This document shows, piece after piece, positions 1-4,762 of a stretch of 7,511 nucleotides of DNA (its first letter is position 1; each line of letters opens with the position of its first letter). Source of the stretch: an uncultured bacterium. Its GTDB lineage: Bacteria; Patescibacteriota; Patescibacteriia; UBA1558; GWA2-36-10. The stretch lies in contig CALMZN010000044.1 of NCBI GenBank assembly GCA_937870675.1, positions 1-7,511 of the forward strand. The letters run 5' to 3'. A model generated the notes under the pieces. The model worked only from the letters and a program-made list of their open reading frames with translations, was not told the DNA's origin and ran no database searches. A program made the position numbers and the translations under genes.

Positions 1-132
1 GGACACAAAATTGCCAATATGTGGATAATCATAAACAGTCGGACCGCAAGTATACAGGCCCACACAGCCCTTTTTTATGGGCTTAAATTCCTCTTTTTTG
101 CGACTCAAGCTGTTGTAAAAATTTATTATCAT
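1..132 (-). CDS. cysS: Cysteinyl-tRNA synthetase, N-terminal fragment (cut by window edge)
   Basis: The reverse strand from the ATG at 132-130 is open to the edge and gives 44 residues. They include CGPTVYDYPHIGN (residues 29-41), the nucleotide-binding start of class I cysteinyl-tRNA synthetases. It holds the HIGH-type signature (here HIGN) and a Cys (C29) in the position of the first zinc ligand that selects cysteine. The residues before it (FYNSLSRKKEEFKPI, 5-19) also fit the family N-terminus. The enzyme charges tRNA-Cys in the cytoplasm. The rest of the gene (catalytic core, KMSKS loop, anticodon-binding part) lies outside the window, so completeness cannot be judged. The start fits the family and sits where a leaderless transcript would begin. 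The gene lies downstream of gap in the same direction but behind a terminator, so it is probably its own unit. Confidence 0.9.
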   Translation of the reverse strand, partial: MIINFYNSLSRKKEEFKPIKKGCVGLYTCGPTVYDYPHIGNFVS

Positions 133-138
133 ATTGCT

Positions 139-167
139 ATCTTATCATTTTATAAGGCATAAAACAA
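139..167 (-). promoter_or_regulatory. Candidate extended -10 promoter for cysS
   Basis: On the reverse strand TTGTTT (167-162) is followed by a 17-bp spacer and TAAGAT (144-139), preceded by TGA as an extended -10. The -35 is weak. A start about 7 nt past the -10 falls on base 132, the A of the cysS ATG, which predicts a leaderless mRNA. Confidence 0.5.
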
Positions 168-227
168 TATTTACCCTGTGGAACAAAACCAGCTAACTCG
201 AGATATGCGCTGATATTGTGTGGAGTC

Positions 228-260
228 AAAAAATCATCGAGCTCAGCTCGACGATTTTTT
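228..260 (-). terminator. Intrinsic terminator downstream of gap
   Basis: Two 16-base arms (228-243 and 245-260) form a nearly perfect palindrome with an A-run and a T-run at its ends. On the reverse strand the one non-Watson-Crick position is a G-U wobble; on the forward strand it is an A-C mismatch. The structure therefore works best for leftward transcripts, that is for gap. It lies about 160 bases from the present gap stop but only 5 bases after the relic stop at 266-268, so it was probably placed for the older gene end. Confidence 0.85.
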
Positions 261-265
261 TAAAA

Positions 266-298
266 TTATTTAGCAATCTTTCCAATCATCTCTACCAC
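266..298 (-). pseudogene. Stranded C-terminal coding remnant of gap
   Basis: Read leftward from 298 the codons give V-V-E-M-I-G-K-I-A-K and a TAA stop (268-266). The intact gap gene ends S-N-R-L-V-E-M-I-D-S-I-I (stop at 424-422). The shared VEMI stretch is also matched at the DNA level: 13 of 15 bases agree between 283-297 and 436-450. The relic looks like a normal GAPDH C-terminal helix and is followed after 5 bases by the terminator, as at the other gene ends here. I infer that this was the original 3' end of gap, displaced by the insertion at 298-435. It has no start of its own and should not be translated. Confidence 0.7.
283..297. repeat. Left copy of imperfect 15-bp direct repeat flanking the insertion
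   Basis: CAATCATCTCTACCA here matches CTATCATCTCCACCA at 436-450 at 13 of 15 positions. Both copies encode the VEMI part of GAPDH on the reverse strand. I read the pair as an aged target-site duplication. Confidence 0.65.
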
Positions 299-337
299 TC
301 GACTCGTCACCTTACGGCTCCTCGCTCGTGGTTTCAG

Positions 338-389
338 CACCTCGCTTCGCTCGGCGCTTCAACTATATTATTGTCTAGCGAGGCGAGTG
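338..389. repeat. Imperfect inverted repeat inside the insertion
   Basis: CACCTCGCTTCGCT (338-351) can pair with AGCGAGGCGAGTG (377-389): 13 pairs with one bulged base and one G-U pair, around a 25-base loop. The TTCAAC/GTTGAA pair (357-362 with 409-414) crosses this stem, so the two could form alternative folds or a pseudoknot. Confidence 0.6.
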
Positions 390-409
390 CCCTGAGCGTA
401 GTCGAAGGG
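390..409. repeat. CCCTGAGCGTAGTCGAAGGG motif
   Basis: A 20-base imperfect palindrome with CCCT/AGGG ends. I recognise it from memory as resembling a dispersed intergenic repeat found in many bacteria; this was not checked. It has a strong compositional contrast with the AT-rich sequence at 411-430. Confidence 0.5.
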
Positions 410-421
410 TTGAATATTAAT

Positions 422-1420
422 TTATATAATACTATCTATCATCTCCACCAATCTATTAGAATACCCCCATTCATTGTCATACCAAGCAATGATTTTGATC
501 ATATTACCGCCTACTACTTTGGTCAGCGCCAGATCAACAATAGAACTGCGCGAATCTTTAATAAAGTCCGAGGAAACCACTGGTTCATCAGTGACGCCTA
601 AAATATTTTTTAGACGTGGTGATTGACTGGCTTTGATCAATGCTTTATTGACTTGCTCGACAGTGACGTTCTTTTTCAGCACAAAGGTAAAGTCAGCCAA
701 AGAAACAACCGCTGTCGGTACGCGAATAGACAGACCATCAAACAAACCCTCCATCTCTGGTATCACTTGGCCGGTGGCAATAGCCGCACCCGTAGTCGTG
801 GGTACAATATTTTGAGCGGCTGTTCGTCCACGACGCGGATCTTTGTGTGGACTATCCACCAAATGCTGATCAGCTGTATAGGAGTGAATAGTGGTCATCA
901 TGGCTTTGTCCACTCCAAAAGTATCTACCATCACTTGCGCCACTGGAGCAATACAATTGGTAGTACAAGAAGCATTGGAAATTACTTTTTCATTTTTATA
1001 TTTTTTCTCATTGACACCCAACAAATAAGTCATAACATCAGCGCCTTTGGCTGGAGCAGAAATAATTACTTTTTTGGCGCCGGCTTTGATATGTAGAGTC
1101 GCTTGCTCGCTTTTGACAAAACGGCCAGTGCATTCCAGTACCACATCAACTTTTAATTTTTTCCAAGGCAGTTTATCTGGCTCGGGTACGGCTGTCACTA
1201 AATATTTTTTACCATTGACAATAATATTATTATCTTGGGTTGATACTTTTTTATTGTAGCGACCATATATAGTGTCGTATTTCAATAGATAGGCCAAAGC
1301 GTCAGCTGGAGCCAAATCATTGATCGCCACTACTTCGTATTTGGAGTCATCCAGCATTATTTTGAAGGCCGCCCGACCAATGCGACCAAAACCATTGATT
1401 GCTACTTTTATTTTTGCCAT
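422..1420 (-). CDS. gap: Glyceraldehyde-3-phosphate dehydrogenase, type I
   Basis: The 332-aa product is the usual length for this family. It oxidises glyceraldehyde 3-phosphate to 1,3-bisphosphoglycerate in cytoplasmic glycolysis. Visible landmarks are the Rossmann NAD-binding loop GFGRIG (10-15), ND at 34-35, the catalytic segment SNASCTTNC with nucleophile C152, the base H179 in TTIHSYT, RVPT (233-236), and WYDNEWGYSNR near the C-terminus. The ATG at 1420 starts directly with the MAKIKVAINGFGRIG core. No clear Shine-Dalgarno site precedes it. The gene is monocistronic, with an extended -10 promoter just upstream. The last residues (DSII) depart from the family: they are encoded by sequence at the edge of an inserted palindromic element, and a likely original end (GKIAK, stop) lies 150 bases further on. 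The catalytic core is intact, so activity is expected. Confidence 0.97.
   Translation of the reverse strand: MAKIKVAINGFGRIGRAAFKIMLDDSKYEVVAINDLAPADALAYLLKYDTIYGRYNKKVSTQDNNIIVNGKKYLVTAVPEPDKLPWKKLKVDVVLECTGRFVKSEQATLHIKAGAKKVIISAPAKGADVMTYLLGVNEKKYKNEKVISNASCTTNCIAPVAQVMVDTFGVDKAMMTTIHSYTADQHLVDSPHKDPRRGRTAAQNIVPTTTGAAIATGQVIPEMEGLFDGLSIRVPTAVVSLADFTFVLKKNVTVEQVNKALIKASQSPRLKNILGVTDEPVVSSDFIKDSRSSIVDLALTKVVGGNMIKIIAWYDNEWGYSNRLVEMIDSII
436..450. repeat. Right copy of imperfect 15-bp direct repeat flanking the insertion
   Basis: CTATCATCTCCACCA, inside the gap coding region (codons for L-V-E-M-I). Matches the copy at 283-297 at 13 of 15 bases. Confidence 0.65.
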
Positions 1421-1455
1421 ATATTTTTAAGCTTTTAAATAATCACATCGTTCTA

Positions 1456-1464
1456 AGTATACCA
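1456..1464 (-). promoter_or_regulatory. Extended -10 promoter for gap
   Basis: The reverse strand reads TGG-TATACT (1464-1456), a near-consensus extended -10. No good -35 is visible at 16-18 bp. The predicted start near 1449 gives a leader of about 29 nt. The TG element touches the T-run of the ricT terminator, so termination and initiation signals are fused end to end. Confidence 0.6.
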
Positions 1465-1490
1465 AAAAACCGCTCTTATAAAAAGAGTGG
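1464..1490 (-). terminator. Intrinsic terminator after the ricT-like gene
   Basis: On the reverse strand CC-A-CTCTT and AAGAG-C-GG pair around a 5-base loop, followed by six T (1469-1464). One internal A-C mismatch. It begins 2 bases after the stop codon of the upstream gene. Confidence 0.85.
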
Positions 1491-1492
1491 CC

Positions 1493-2338
1493 TTAATATT
1501 TACATTTTAATTCTTCACTATAAGGATACTCCACTGTTTCACCATTGATTTCCAAAACAACACTTTGTTTGTCTAGAAATACTTCAATGACCTTACCACT
1601 GCCCATTTTAGTTTTTATAGTATCGCCAATTTTTGGCGCCTGACCTTCGGCAAATTTGTAATTCTCCTCTTCGAACCTCAAACAACATTTGAGCCGGCCA
1701 CAAACGCCCGTCAGACGATCAACTCCTCGGTGCATCAAGTCCTGATTTTTGATACAGTCAGGATTGACCTTGCCAATCCGTGAAAGCCAGGCCTTGCAAC
1801 ACAAAGGCAAACCACAAGATCCCACATCACCGCCAATTCTAGCGGCATCCCTGACACCAATCTGCTGTAAGCGAATTTTTTCGTGAAAAGTACCAGCCAA
1901 ATCTTTGACCAAATCACGAAAATCAACTCTGATGTTGGAGATAAAATAAATAGTCAAGTGGCTATTATCCAGCGACTCCGAAACATCGATCAGCTTCATT
2001 TCTTTGAGTTTGTGTTTTTGGCACAGCTCTTGAGCGATCTTCAAGTATTGAGGATAATTAGCCCTGTTTTCTTGGCTTTTTTCCAAATCATTTTTTCTGG
2101 CTGGCCTAGTCAGGGCTTTAAGATCACCGACACTTTTTATTTGGGCGGTTTTTATTTTTTCTACTTCTGTGTCATTGCAGTCCAAAAGCTCTGTCACCAC
2201 ACCCAAATCCCGACCCAAAGCAGAGTCAGTAATTATCTGATCATTGACTTTGACCTCGTATCGCTGGTCTTCGCTGAACTCGGGCAAGAAAAAATATTCT
2301 TTTTCCAGTTTATGAAATTGTATTTTAGCAAGACGCAT
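1493..2338 (-). CDS. ricT: PSP1-domain protein, RicT/YaaT family
   Basis: The 281-aa product matches the PSP1/RicT family. The signature block is IRLQQIGVRDAARIGG (155-170), followed by a Cys-rich part: SCGLPLCCKAWLS (174-186), C195, and GVCGRLKCCL (211-220). Seven Cys (175, 180, 181, 195, 213, 218, 219) are in place. In Bacillus subtilis, RicT with RicA and RicF forms a complex that binds [4Fe-4S] clusters and helps RNase Y process mRNA. That role is known for the relative and only inferred here. Residues 1-120 form the N-terminal part. Residues 236-275 (GDTIKTKMGSGKVIEVFLD) look like a small beta-barrel with a KOW-like pattern, as in many relatives. The start is the only fitting ATG; it lies about 11 nt from the predicted transcript start and has no Shine-Dalgarno site. 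No ricA or ricF is present nearby. Confidence 0.9.
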   Translation of the reverse strand: MRLAKIQFHKLEKEYFFLPEFSEDQRYEVKVNDQIITDSALGRDLGVVTELLDCNDTEVEKIKTAQIKSVGDLKALTRPARKNDLEKSQENRANYPQYLKIAQELCQKHKLKEMKLIDVSESLDNSHLTIYFISNIRVDFRDLVKDLAGTFHEKIRLQQIGVRDAARIGGDVGSCGLPLCCKAWLSRIGKVNPDCIKNQDLMHRGVDRLTGVCGRLKCCLRFEEENYKFAEGQAPKIGDTIKTKMGSGKVIEVFLDKQSVVLEINGETVEYPYSEELKCKY

Positions 2339-2355
2339 ATATATTAAACACTAGC

Positions 2356-2384
2356 ATTATGGCAAATACTGGAGATAATGACAA
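2356..2384 (-). promoter_or_regulatory. Promoter for the ricT-like gene
   Basis: On the reverse strand TTGTCA (2384-2379), a 17-bp spacer and CATAAT (2361-2356), with TGC directly before the -10. Both hexamers match consensus at 5 of 6. The predicted start is near 2349, about 11 nt before the ATG. Confidence 0.7.
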
Positions 2385-2392
2385 GGGACACC

Positions 2393-2426
2393 AAAAAACC
2401 ACCCTAATAAATAAGATGGCTTTTTT
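2393..2426 (-). terminator. Intrinsic terminator after tsf
   Basis: On the reverse strand AAAAAAGCCATC pairs with GGTGGTTTTTT (11 pairs, one bulged G, one G-U). The T-run is at 2398-2393. It starts 3 bases after the tsf stop codon. Confidence 0.85.
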
Positions 2427-2429
2427 ATT

Positions 2430-3206
2430 TTATAACGAGAAGTAGAAAAATTTATCAATTTCCGCTTTGTTGGCTTGCAAATACTGCTCAATGGTCTGCT
2501 TATCATCTTTGACATAGATCTGTTTAAGCAAGCACACTTCTGAATAAAATTTAGCAATTTTACCGGGCATAATCTTTTCCCACATGGCCTCTGGTTTGCC
2601 TTCATTCTTCAATTGTTCAGTGTAGATTTCTTTTTCTTTGGCTATGATCTCGGCGGGCACATCTTCCGGACGCAAATATTTTGGCGACATAGCGGCTGTA
2701 TGCATGGCCACTTCTTTGGCAATGTCAGCTGTCCCTGACCGGAGAGTGACTACAGCGGCCACTTTGCGATTGGAATGCAAATAGCTACCCATAATATCCG
2801 CTTCAATCAAATCAAAATTAGCCAACTGCAAATTTTCACCGATTTTGACAATAAAATCATTCTGAATTTTATCAGCCGCCCAAGTTTGAAAATCAGTCAA
2901 ACCTTTTTTTAGCAATTCTTGGGCTAGTTCTTGGACGCTATTTATAAAGTCCTTGTTGAGGGCCACAAAATCTGTTTCACAGCCCAAAGCCACGACAGCT
3001 AATTTTTTACCTTCAACAGCCAAAACAATAGCGCCTTCCTTGATCTGGCGATCAGCTTTTTTGGCGGCAATTTTTTGTCCAGCTTTACGCAATATTTCTA
3101 CGGCTTTGGTCTCATCACCATTGGCTTCATTCAAAGCTTTGTTGATATCAGACATGCCAGCGCCAGTGGCTAGCCGTATTTTTTTTACTAATTCTAAATT
3201 AGGCAT
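2430..3206 (-). CDS. tsf: Translation elongation factor Ts
   Basis: The 258-aa product is EF-Ts, the cytoplasmic nucleotide-exchange factor that releases GDP from EF-Tu. The N-terminal UBA-like part has the TGAGM motif (14-18) and the K-A-L segment that follows. The core has GCETDFVALNKDF (75-87), whose TDF (78-80) contacts EF-Tu in known structures. Further marks are HTAAMSPKYL (169-178) and LLKQIYVKDDKQTIEQYL (226-243). It is somewhat shorter than the 283 residues of E. coli EF-Ts, consistent with a reduced lineage. It follows rpsB by 74 bases in the same direction, the classic rpsB-tsf operon order. The start is set by the family N-terminus (MPNLELVKKIRLATGAGM). The upstream sequence is A/T-rich without any Shine-Dalgarno match, so initiation may depend on an unstructured leader or on coupling with rpsB. 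Confidence 0.97.
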   Translation of the reverse strand: MPNLELVKKIRLATGAGMSDINKALNEANGDETKAVEILRKAGQKIAAKKADRQIKEGAIVLAVEGKKLAVVALGCETDFVALNKDFINSVQELAQELLKKGLTDFQTWAADKIQNDFIVKIGENLQLANFDLIEADIMGSYLHSNRKVAAVVTLRSGTADIAKEVAMHTAAMSPKYLRPEDVPAEIIAKEKEIYTEQLKNEGKPEAMWEKIMPGKIAKFYSEVCLLKQIYVKDDKQTIEQYLQANKAEIDKFFYFSL

Positions 3207-3238
3207 AGTTTTATTTTAGTTATAAAGTTAAAAGTATA

Positions 3239-3286
3239 AAGTAAAAAGTTTGTTACTTTAAACTTTTGACTTGCTACTTTTTACTT
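3239..3286 (-). repeat. Inverted repeat between rpsB and tsf (possible attenuator)
   Basis: AAGTAAAAAGT (3239-3249) and ACTTTTTACTT (3276-3286) are perfect 11-bp inverted arms. The right arm covers the rpsB stop codon. The whole gap is built from repeated AAAGT/ACTTT units, so alternative pairings exist. There is no T-run directly after the stem, so it is not a standard terminator; it may slow or tune read-through from rpsB into tsf, or protect the rpsB 3' end. Confidence 0.5.
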
Positions 3287-3970
3287 AGCTACTCTGGCCT
3301 CTTTGATGGTCTCGGCCAATAAATTAGTGATTACTTCAATGGATTTTATAGCGTCATCATTGGCTGGTATAGCATAAGTCACCAGTTCGGGATTGACATT
3401 GGTGTCGGTCATGGCAATGATCGGAATATTCATTTTGCGTGCCTCGCTGACCGCAGTTTTTTCTTTGCGAATATCTACCACAAAAATGGCCTGTGGCAAG
3501 CGCTTCATACTTTTGATACCACCGACATTGTCGTTTAATTTGTTGAGCTCTTTGCGAAAATTGACTTGTTCTTTTTTGGTATAAAGCTCCCAAGCTCCAT
3601 CGCTCTCGTCTTTTTCCATTTTTTCCAACTTGCGAGTCAATTTCACAATATTTTCAAAATTGGTAAAAGTGCCACCCAACCAACGACCAATAATATATGG
3701 CGATTGGCAGGCATCAGCGGCCGCTTTTACAATATCACGAGCTTGCTTTTTTGAGCCGATAAATAAAATCTGGCCATTGCTTTTGATAATTTTTTCCACA
3801 AACTCAAAAGCCACCGGCAGGGCCTCGACTGTTTTCTGCAAATCAATGATGTGTACGCCATTTCTATCGGTGTGGATATAGCGACTAGCTTTGGGATGGC
3901 GCTTAGAAGTTCTATGCCCAAAGTGCACACCTTTCTTCAACAACTCCTCTAATGTAGGAATTTTAATCAT
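3281..3970 (-). CDS. rpsB: 30S ribosomal protein S2
   Basis: The 229-aa product is ribosomal protein S2, part of the small subunit body-head junction. Family marks in order are MIKIPTLEELLKKGVHFGHR (1-20), RNGVHIIDLQKT (36-47), RWLGGTFTNF (96-105), the DNVGGIKSMKRLPQAIFVVD stretch (147-166), NIPIIAMTDTNVNP (181-194) and IPANDDAIKSI (201-211). The frame is open 25 codons further upstream, to an ATG at 4045. That extension is not S2-like and lies inside a structured leader, so I start at 3970. An AAGGA (3985-3981) 10 bases before this ATG supports the choice. It heads the rpsB-tsf operon and has its own extended -10 promoter. S2 represses its own operon through the leader in E. coli; the long structured leader here suggests something similar. 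Confidence 0.97.
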   Translation of the reverse strand: MIKIPTLEELLKKGVHFGHRTSKRHPKASRYIHTDRNGVHIIDLQKTVEALPVAFEFVEKIIKSNGQILFIGSKKQARDIVKAAADACQSPYIIGRWLGGTFTNFENIVKLTRKLEKMEKDESDGAWELYTKKEQVNFRKELNKLNDNVGGIKSMKRLPQAIFVVDIRKEKTAVSEARKMNIPIIAMTDTNVNPELVTYAIPANDDAIKSIEVITNLLAETIKEARVAK

Positions 3971-4142
3971 ATGTTTCTTTTCCTTTCTTGCCTCTTTAGT
4001 CAAAACTAGAGACATTACCCGTATTTTGCGACCCAAGTGCCTCATAGATGAGGAAGGATGCTTGAGTTTTACGGCAAAATACTTGTGTTAACCCCGTTTG
4101 ATGGGGTAGTTAATAAATAAAATTAGGTGAATAAACCTAAGT
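3971..4142 (-). promoter_or_regulatory. Long structured leader of rpsB (candidate autoregulatory RNA)
   Basis: From the predicted start near 4142 to the rpsB ATG is about 170 nt, far longer than other leaders in the window. In transcript order it holds three foldable units: a 6-bp hairpin (4140-4123), a 5-bp GC stem ACCCC/GGGGT with flanking TTA/TAA pairs (4113-4088), and a composite stem-loop (4082-4021). An open stretch with AAGGA follows before the start. This arrangement is what one expects of a ribosomal-protein leader. No known leader family was recognised from sequence alone. Confidence 0.55.
4021..4082 (-). promoter_or_regulatory. Three-tier stem-loop in the rpsB leader
   Basis: Perfect 9-bp outer arms GTATTTTGC (4021-4029) and GCAAAATAC (4074-4082). 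Within them is a 7-bp stem, ACCCAAG (4031-4037) with CTTGAGT (4061-4067), including one G-U pair in the RNA. Inside that is a 6-bp inverted repeat CCTCAT/ATGAGG (4040-4045 and 4048-4053). Internal loops are asymmetric, as in protein-binding RNAs. Confidence 0.6.
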
Positions 4143-4148
4143 GCCAAT

Positions 4149-4177
4149 ATATTAGCACAAAAGTTTATATTTGGCAA
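4149..4177 (-). promoter_or_regulatory. Promoter of the rpsB-tsf operon
   Basis: On the reverse strand TTGCCA (4177-4172), 17-bp spacer, TAATAT (4154-4149) preceded by TGC. The -10 lies inside an 18-bp near-palindrome (4141-4158, GTGC...GCAC, 16 of 18 positions symmetric), which could be an operator or chance. Confidence 0.75.
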
Positions 4178-4201
4178 GGATAGCGACTTGAGTAGTCAAA
4201 C

Positions 4202-4230
4202 TTGACCTATTGATTGCTTTATGCTATTAT
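4202..4230 (+). promoter_or_regulatory. Promoter of rpmE
   Basis: TTGACC (4202-4207), 17-bp spacer, TATTAT (4225-4230) preceded by TGC. Predicted start near 4237, giving a leader of about 43 nt. It is back to back with the rpsB promoter; the two -35 boxes are 24 bases apart. Confidence 0.8.
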
Positions 4231-4252
4231 TTCCGAGCATTTATTAAAAAAC

Positions 4253-4269
4253 TCCCACATTTTCTGGGG
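4253..4269 (+). promoter_or_regulatory. Small hairpin covering the weak rpmE ribosome-binding site
   Basis: TCCCA (4253-4257) can pair with TGGGG (4265-4269), 5 pairs and a 7-base loop. The GGGGA at 4266-4270 is the only purine-rich site before the ATG (9 bases away), so the hairpin could mask it. Short and possibly fortuitous. Confidence 0.3.
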
Positions 4270-4279
4270 AAAAATTTAT

Positions 4280-4681
4280 ATGAAAAAAGACATACACCCA
4301 AACTATTACTCAGACGCCAAAATCATTTGCGCTTGTGGCAACATCATGACCACTGGATCAACACTCAAAGAAATCCATGTGGAAATTTGTTCTGCTTGCC
4401 ATCCTTTTTATACTGGCAAAGAAAAACTCATTGACACTGCTGGTCGCGTGGACAGATTCAAGAAAATGAGAGAATTACAAAAAACTGTTGGCGCCACTCG
4501 CCGTGGTCGCACTGCCAAGCGTCAGGCCTCCACTATTAAAAAACTGGAAAAAGAACGCGCCAAGGCCAAAGCCGAAATGAACGCTCCAGAAGTTAAAGTA
4601 AAAAAAGTTGTGGCTAAAAAAACTACTCGCCCTGCTGAAGCATCGGCGAAGCGGGCTACAAAAAAAGCTACAAAAAAATAG
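4280..4681 (+). CDS. rpmE: 50S ribosomal protein L31 with Lys-rich C-terminal extension
   Basis: The first 65 residues are a clear L31, a large-subunit protein that bridges to the small subunit: MKKDIHPNYY at the start, then the zinc-type Cys pattern C17, C19, C37, C40, then HPFYTGKEKLIDTAGRVDRFKK (41-62). All four Cys mark it as the zinc-binding (C+) form. The frame is open 22 codons further up, but that stretch covers the promoter and leader, so the start is placed at the family N-terminus. Typical L31 has about 65-90 residues; this one has 133. Residues 66-133 form a basic tail that runs from a KLEKERAKAKAE helix-like stretch into Ala/Lys repeats ending KRATKKATKK. The tail probably lies on rRNA and is likely disordered. 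The gene is closed by its own terminator. Confidence 0.93.
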   Translation: MKKDIHPNYYSDAKIICACGNIMTTGSTLKEIHVEICSACHPFYTGKEKLIDTAGRVDRFKKMRELQKTVGATRRGRTAKRQASTIKKLEKERAKAKAEMNAPEVKVKKVVAKKTTRPAEASAKRATKKATKK

Positions 4682-4697
4682 CTACATTTGACTTATC

Positions 4698-4727
4698 AAA
4701 AAACTCTTTTTTAATAGGAGTTTTTTT
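4698..4727 (+). terminator. Intrinsic terminator after rpmE
   Basis: AAAAAACTC (4698-4706) pairs with GAGTTTTTT (4718-4726) around an 11-base loop, ending in a run of seven T (4721-4727). It is nearly symmetric. The T-run also abuts the -35 of prfA. Confidence 0.8.
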
Positions 4728-4753
4728 GTTAGGAACGAATTTTCTGATATAAT
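4726..4753 (+). promoter_or_regulatory. Promoter of prfA giving a leaderless or near-leaderless mRNA
   Basis: A perfect extended -10, TGA-TATAAT (4745-4753), with TTGTTA (4726-4731) 16 bp upstream as -35 (4 of 6). A start about 7 nt past the -10 falls near 4760, some 3 nt before the ATG at 4763. No ribosome-binding site is possible in such a leader. Confidence 0.75.
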
Positions 4754-4762
4754 TATAACAAC

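Larger units (their letters stand above)
298..435. mobile_element. GC-rich palindromic insertion (MITE/REP-like) at the 3' end of gap
   Basis: This 138-bp block lies between the two 15-bp direct repeats. From about 300 to 410 it is clearly richer in G+C than its surroundings. It contains an imperfect long stem (338-351 with 377-389), an inverted TTCAAC/GTTGAA pair (357-362 and 409-414), and a CCCTGAGCG...CGAAGGG motif (390-409). Repeats of the last type, as far as I recall, occur between genes in many unrelated bacterial genomes. It encodes no protein, so it could only move with help in trans. Its left end supplies the last codons and stop of the present gap gene. Element boundaries are inferred from the flanking repeats; no clear terminal inverted repeat was found. 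Confidence 0.6.

Noticed and set aside
218..601. Forward frame of 127 codons over the gap 3' end
   Set aside because: It runs antisense to gap, through a terminator and the inserted repeat, and has no family resemblance. It exists because the complementary strand is coding or repetitive.
3971..4045. Upstream ATG at 4045 extending rpsB by 25 codons
   Set aside because: The extra residues are not S2-like, fall in the structured leader, and S2 proteins begin at MIKIPTLEEL-type sequence. AAGGA supports the ATG at 3970.
4214..4279. Longer rpmE start 22 codons upstream
   Set aside because: That stretch contains the -10 box and the untranslated leader; L31 starts with MKKDIHP.
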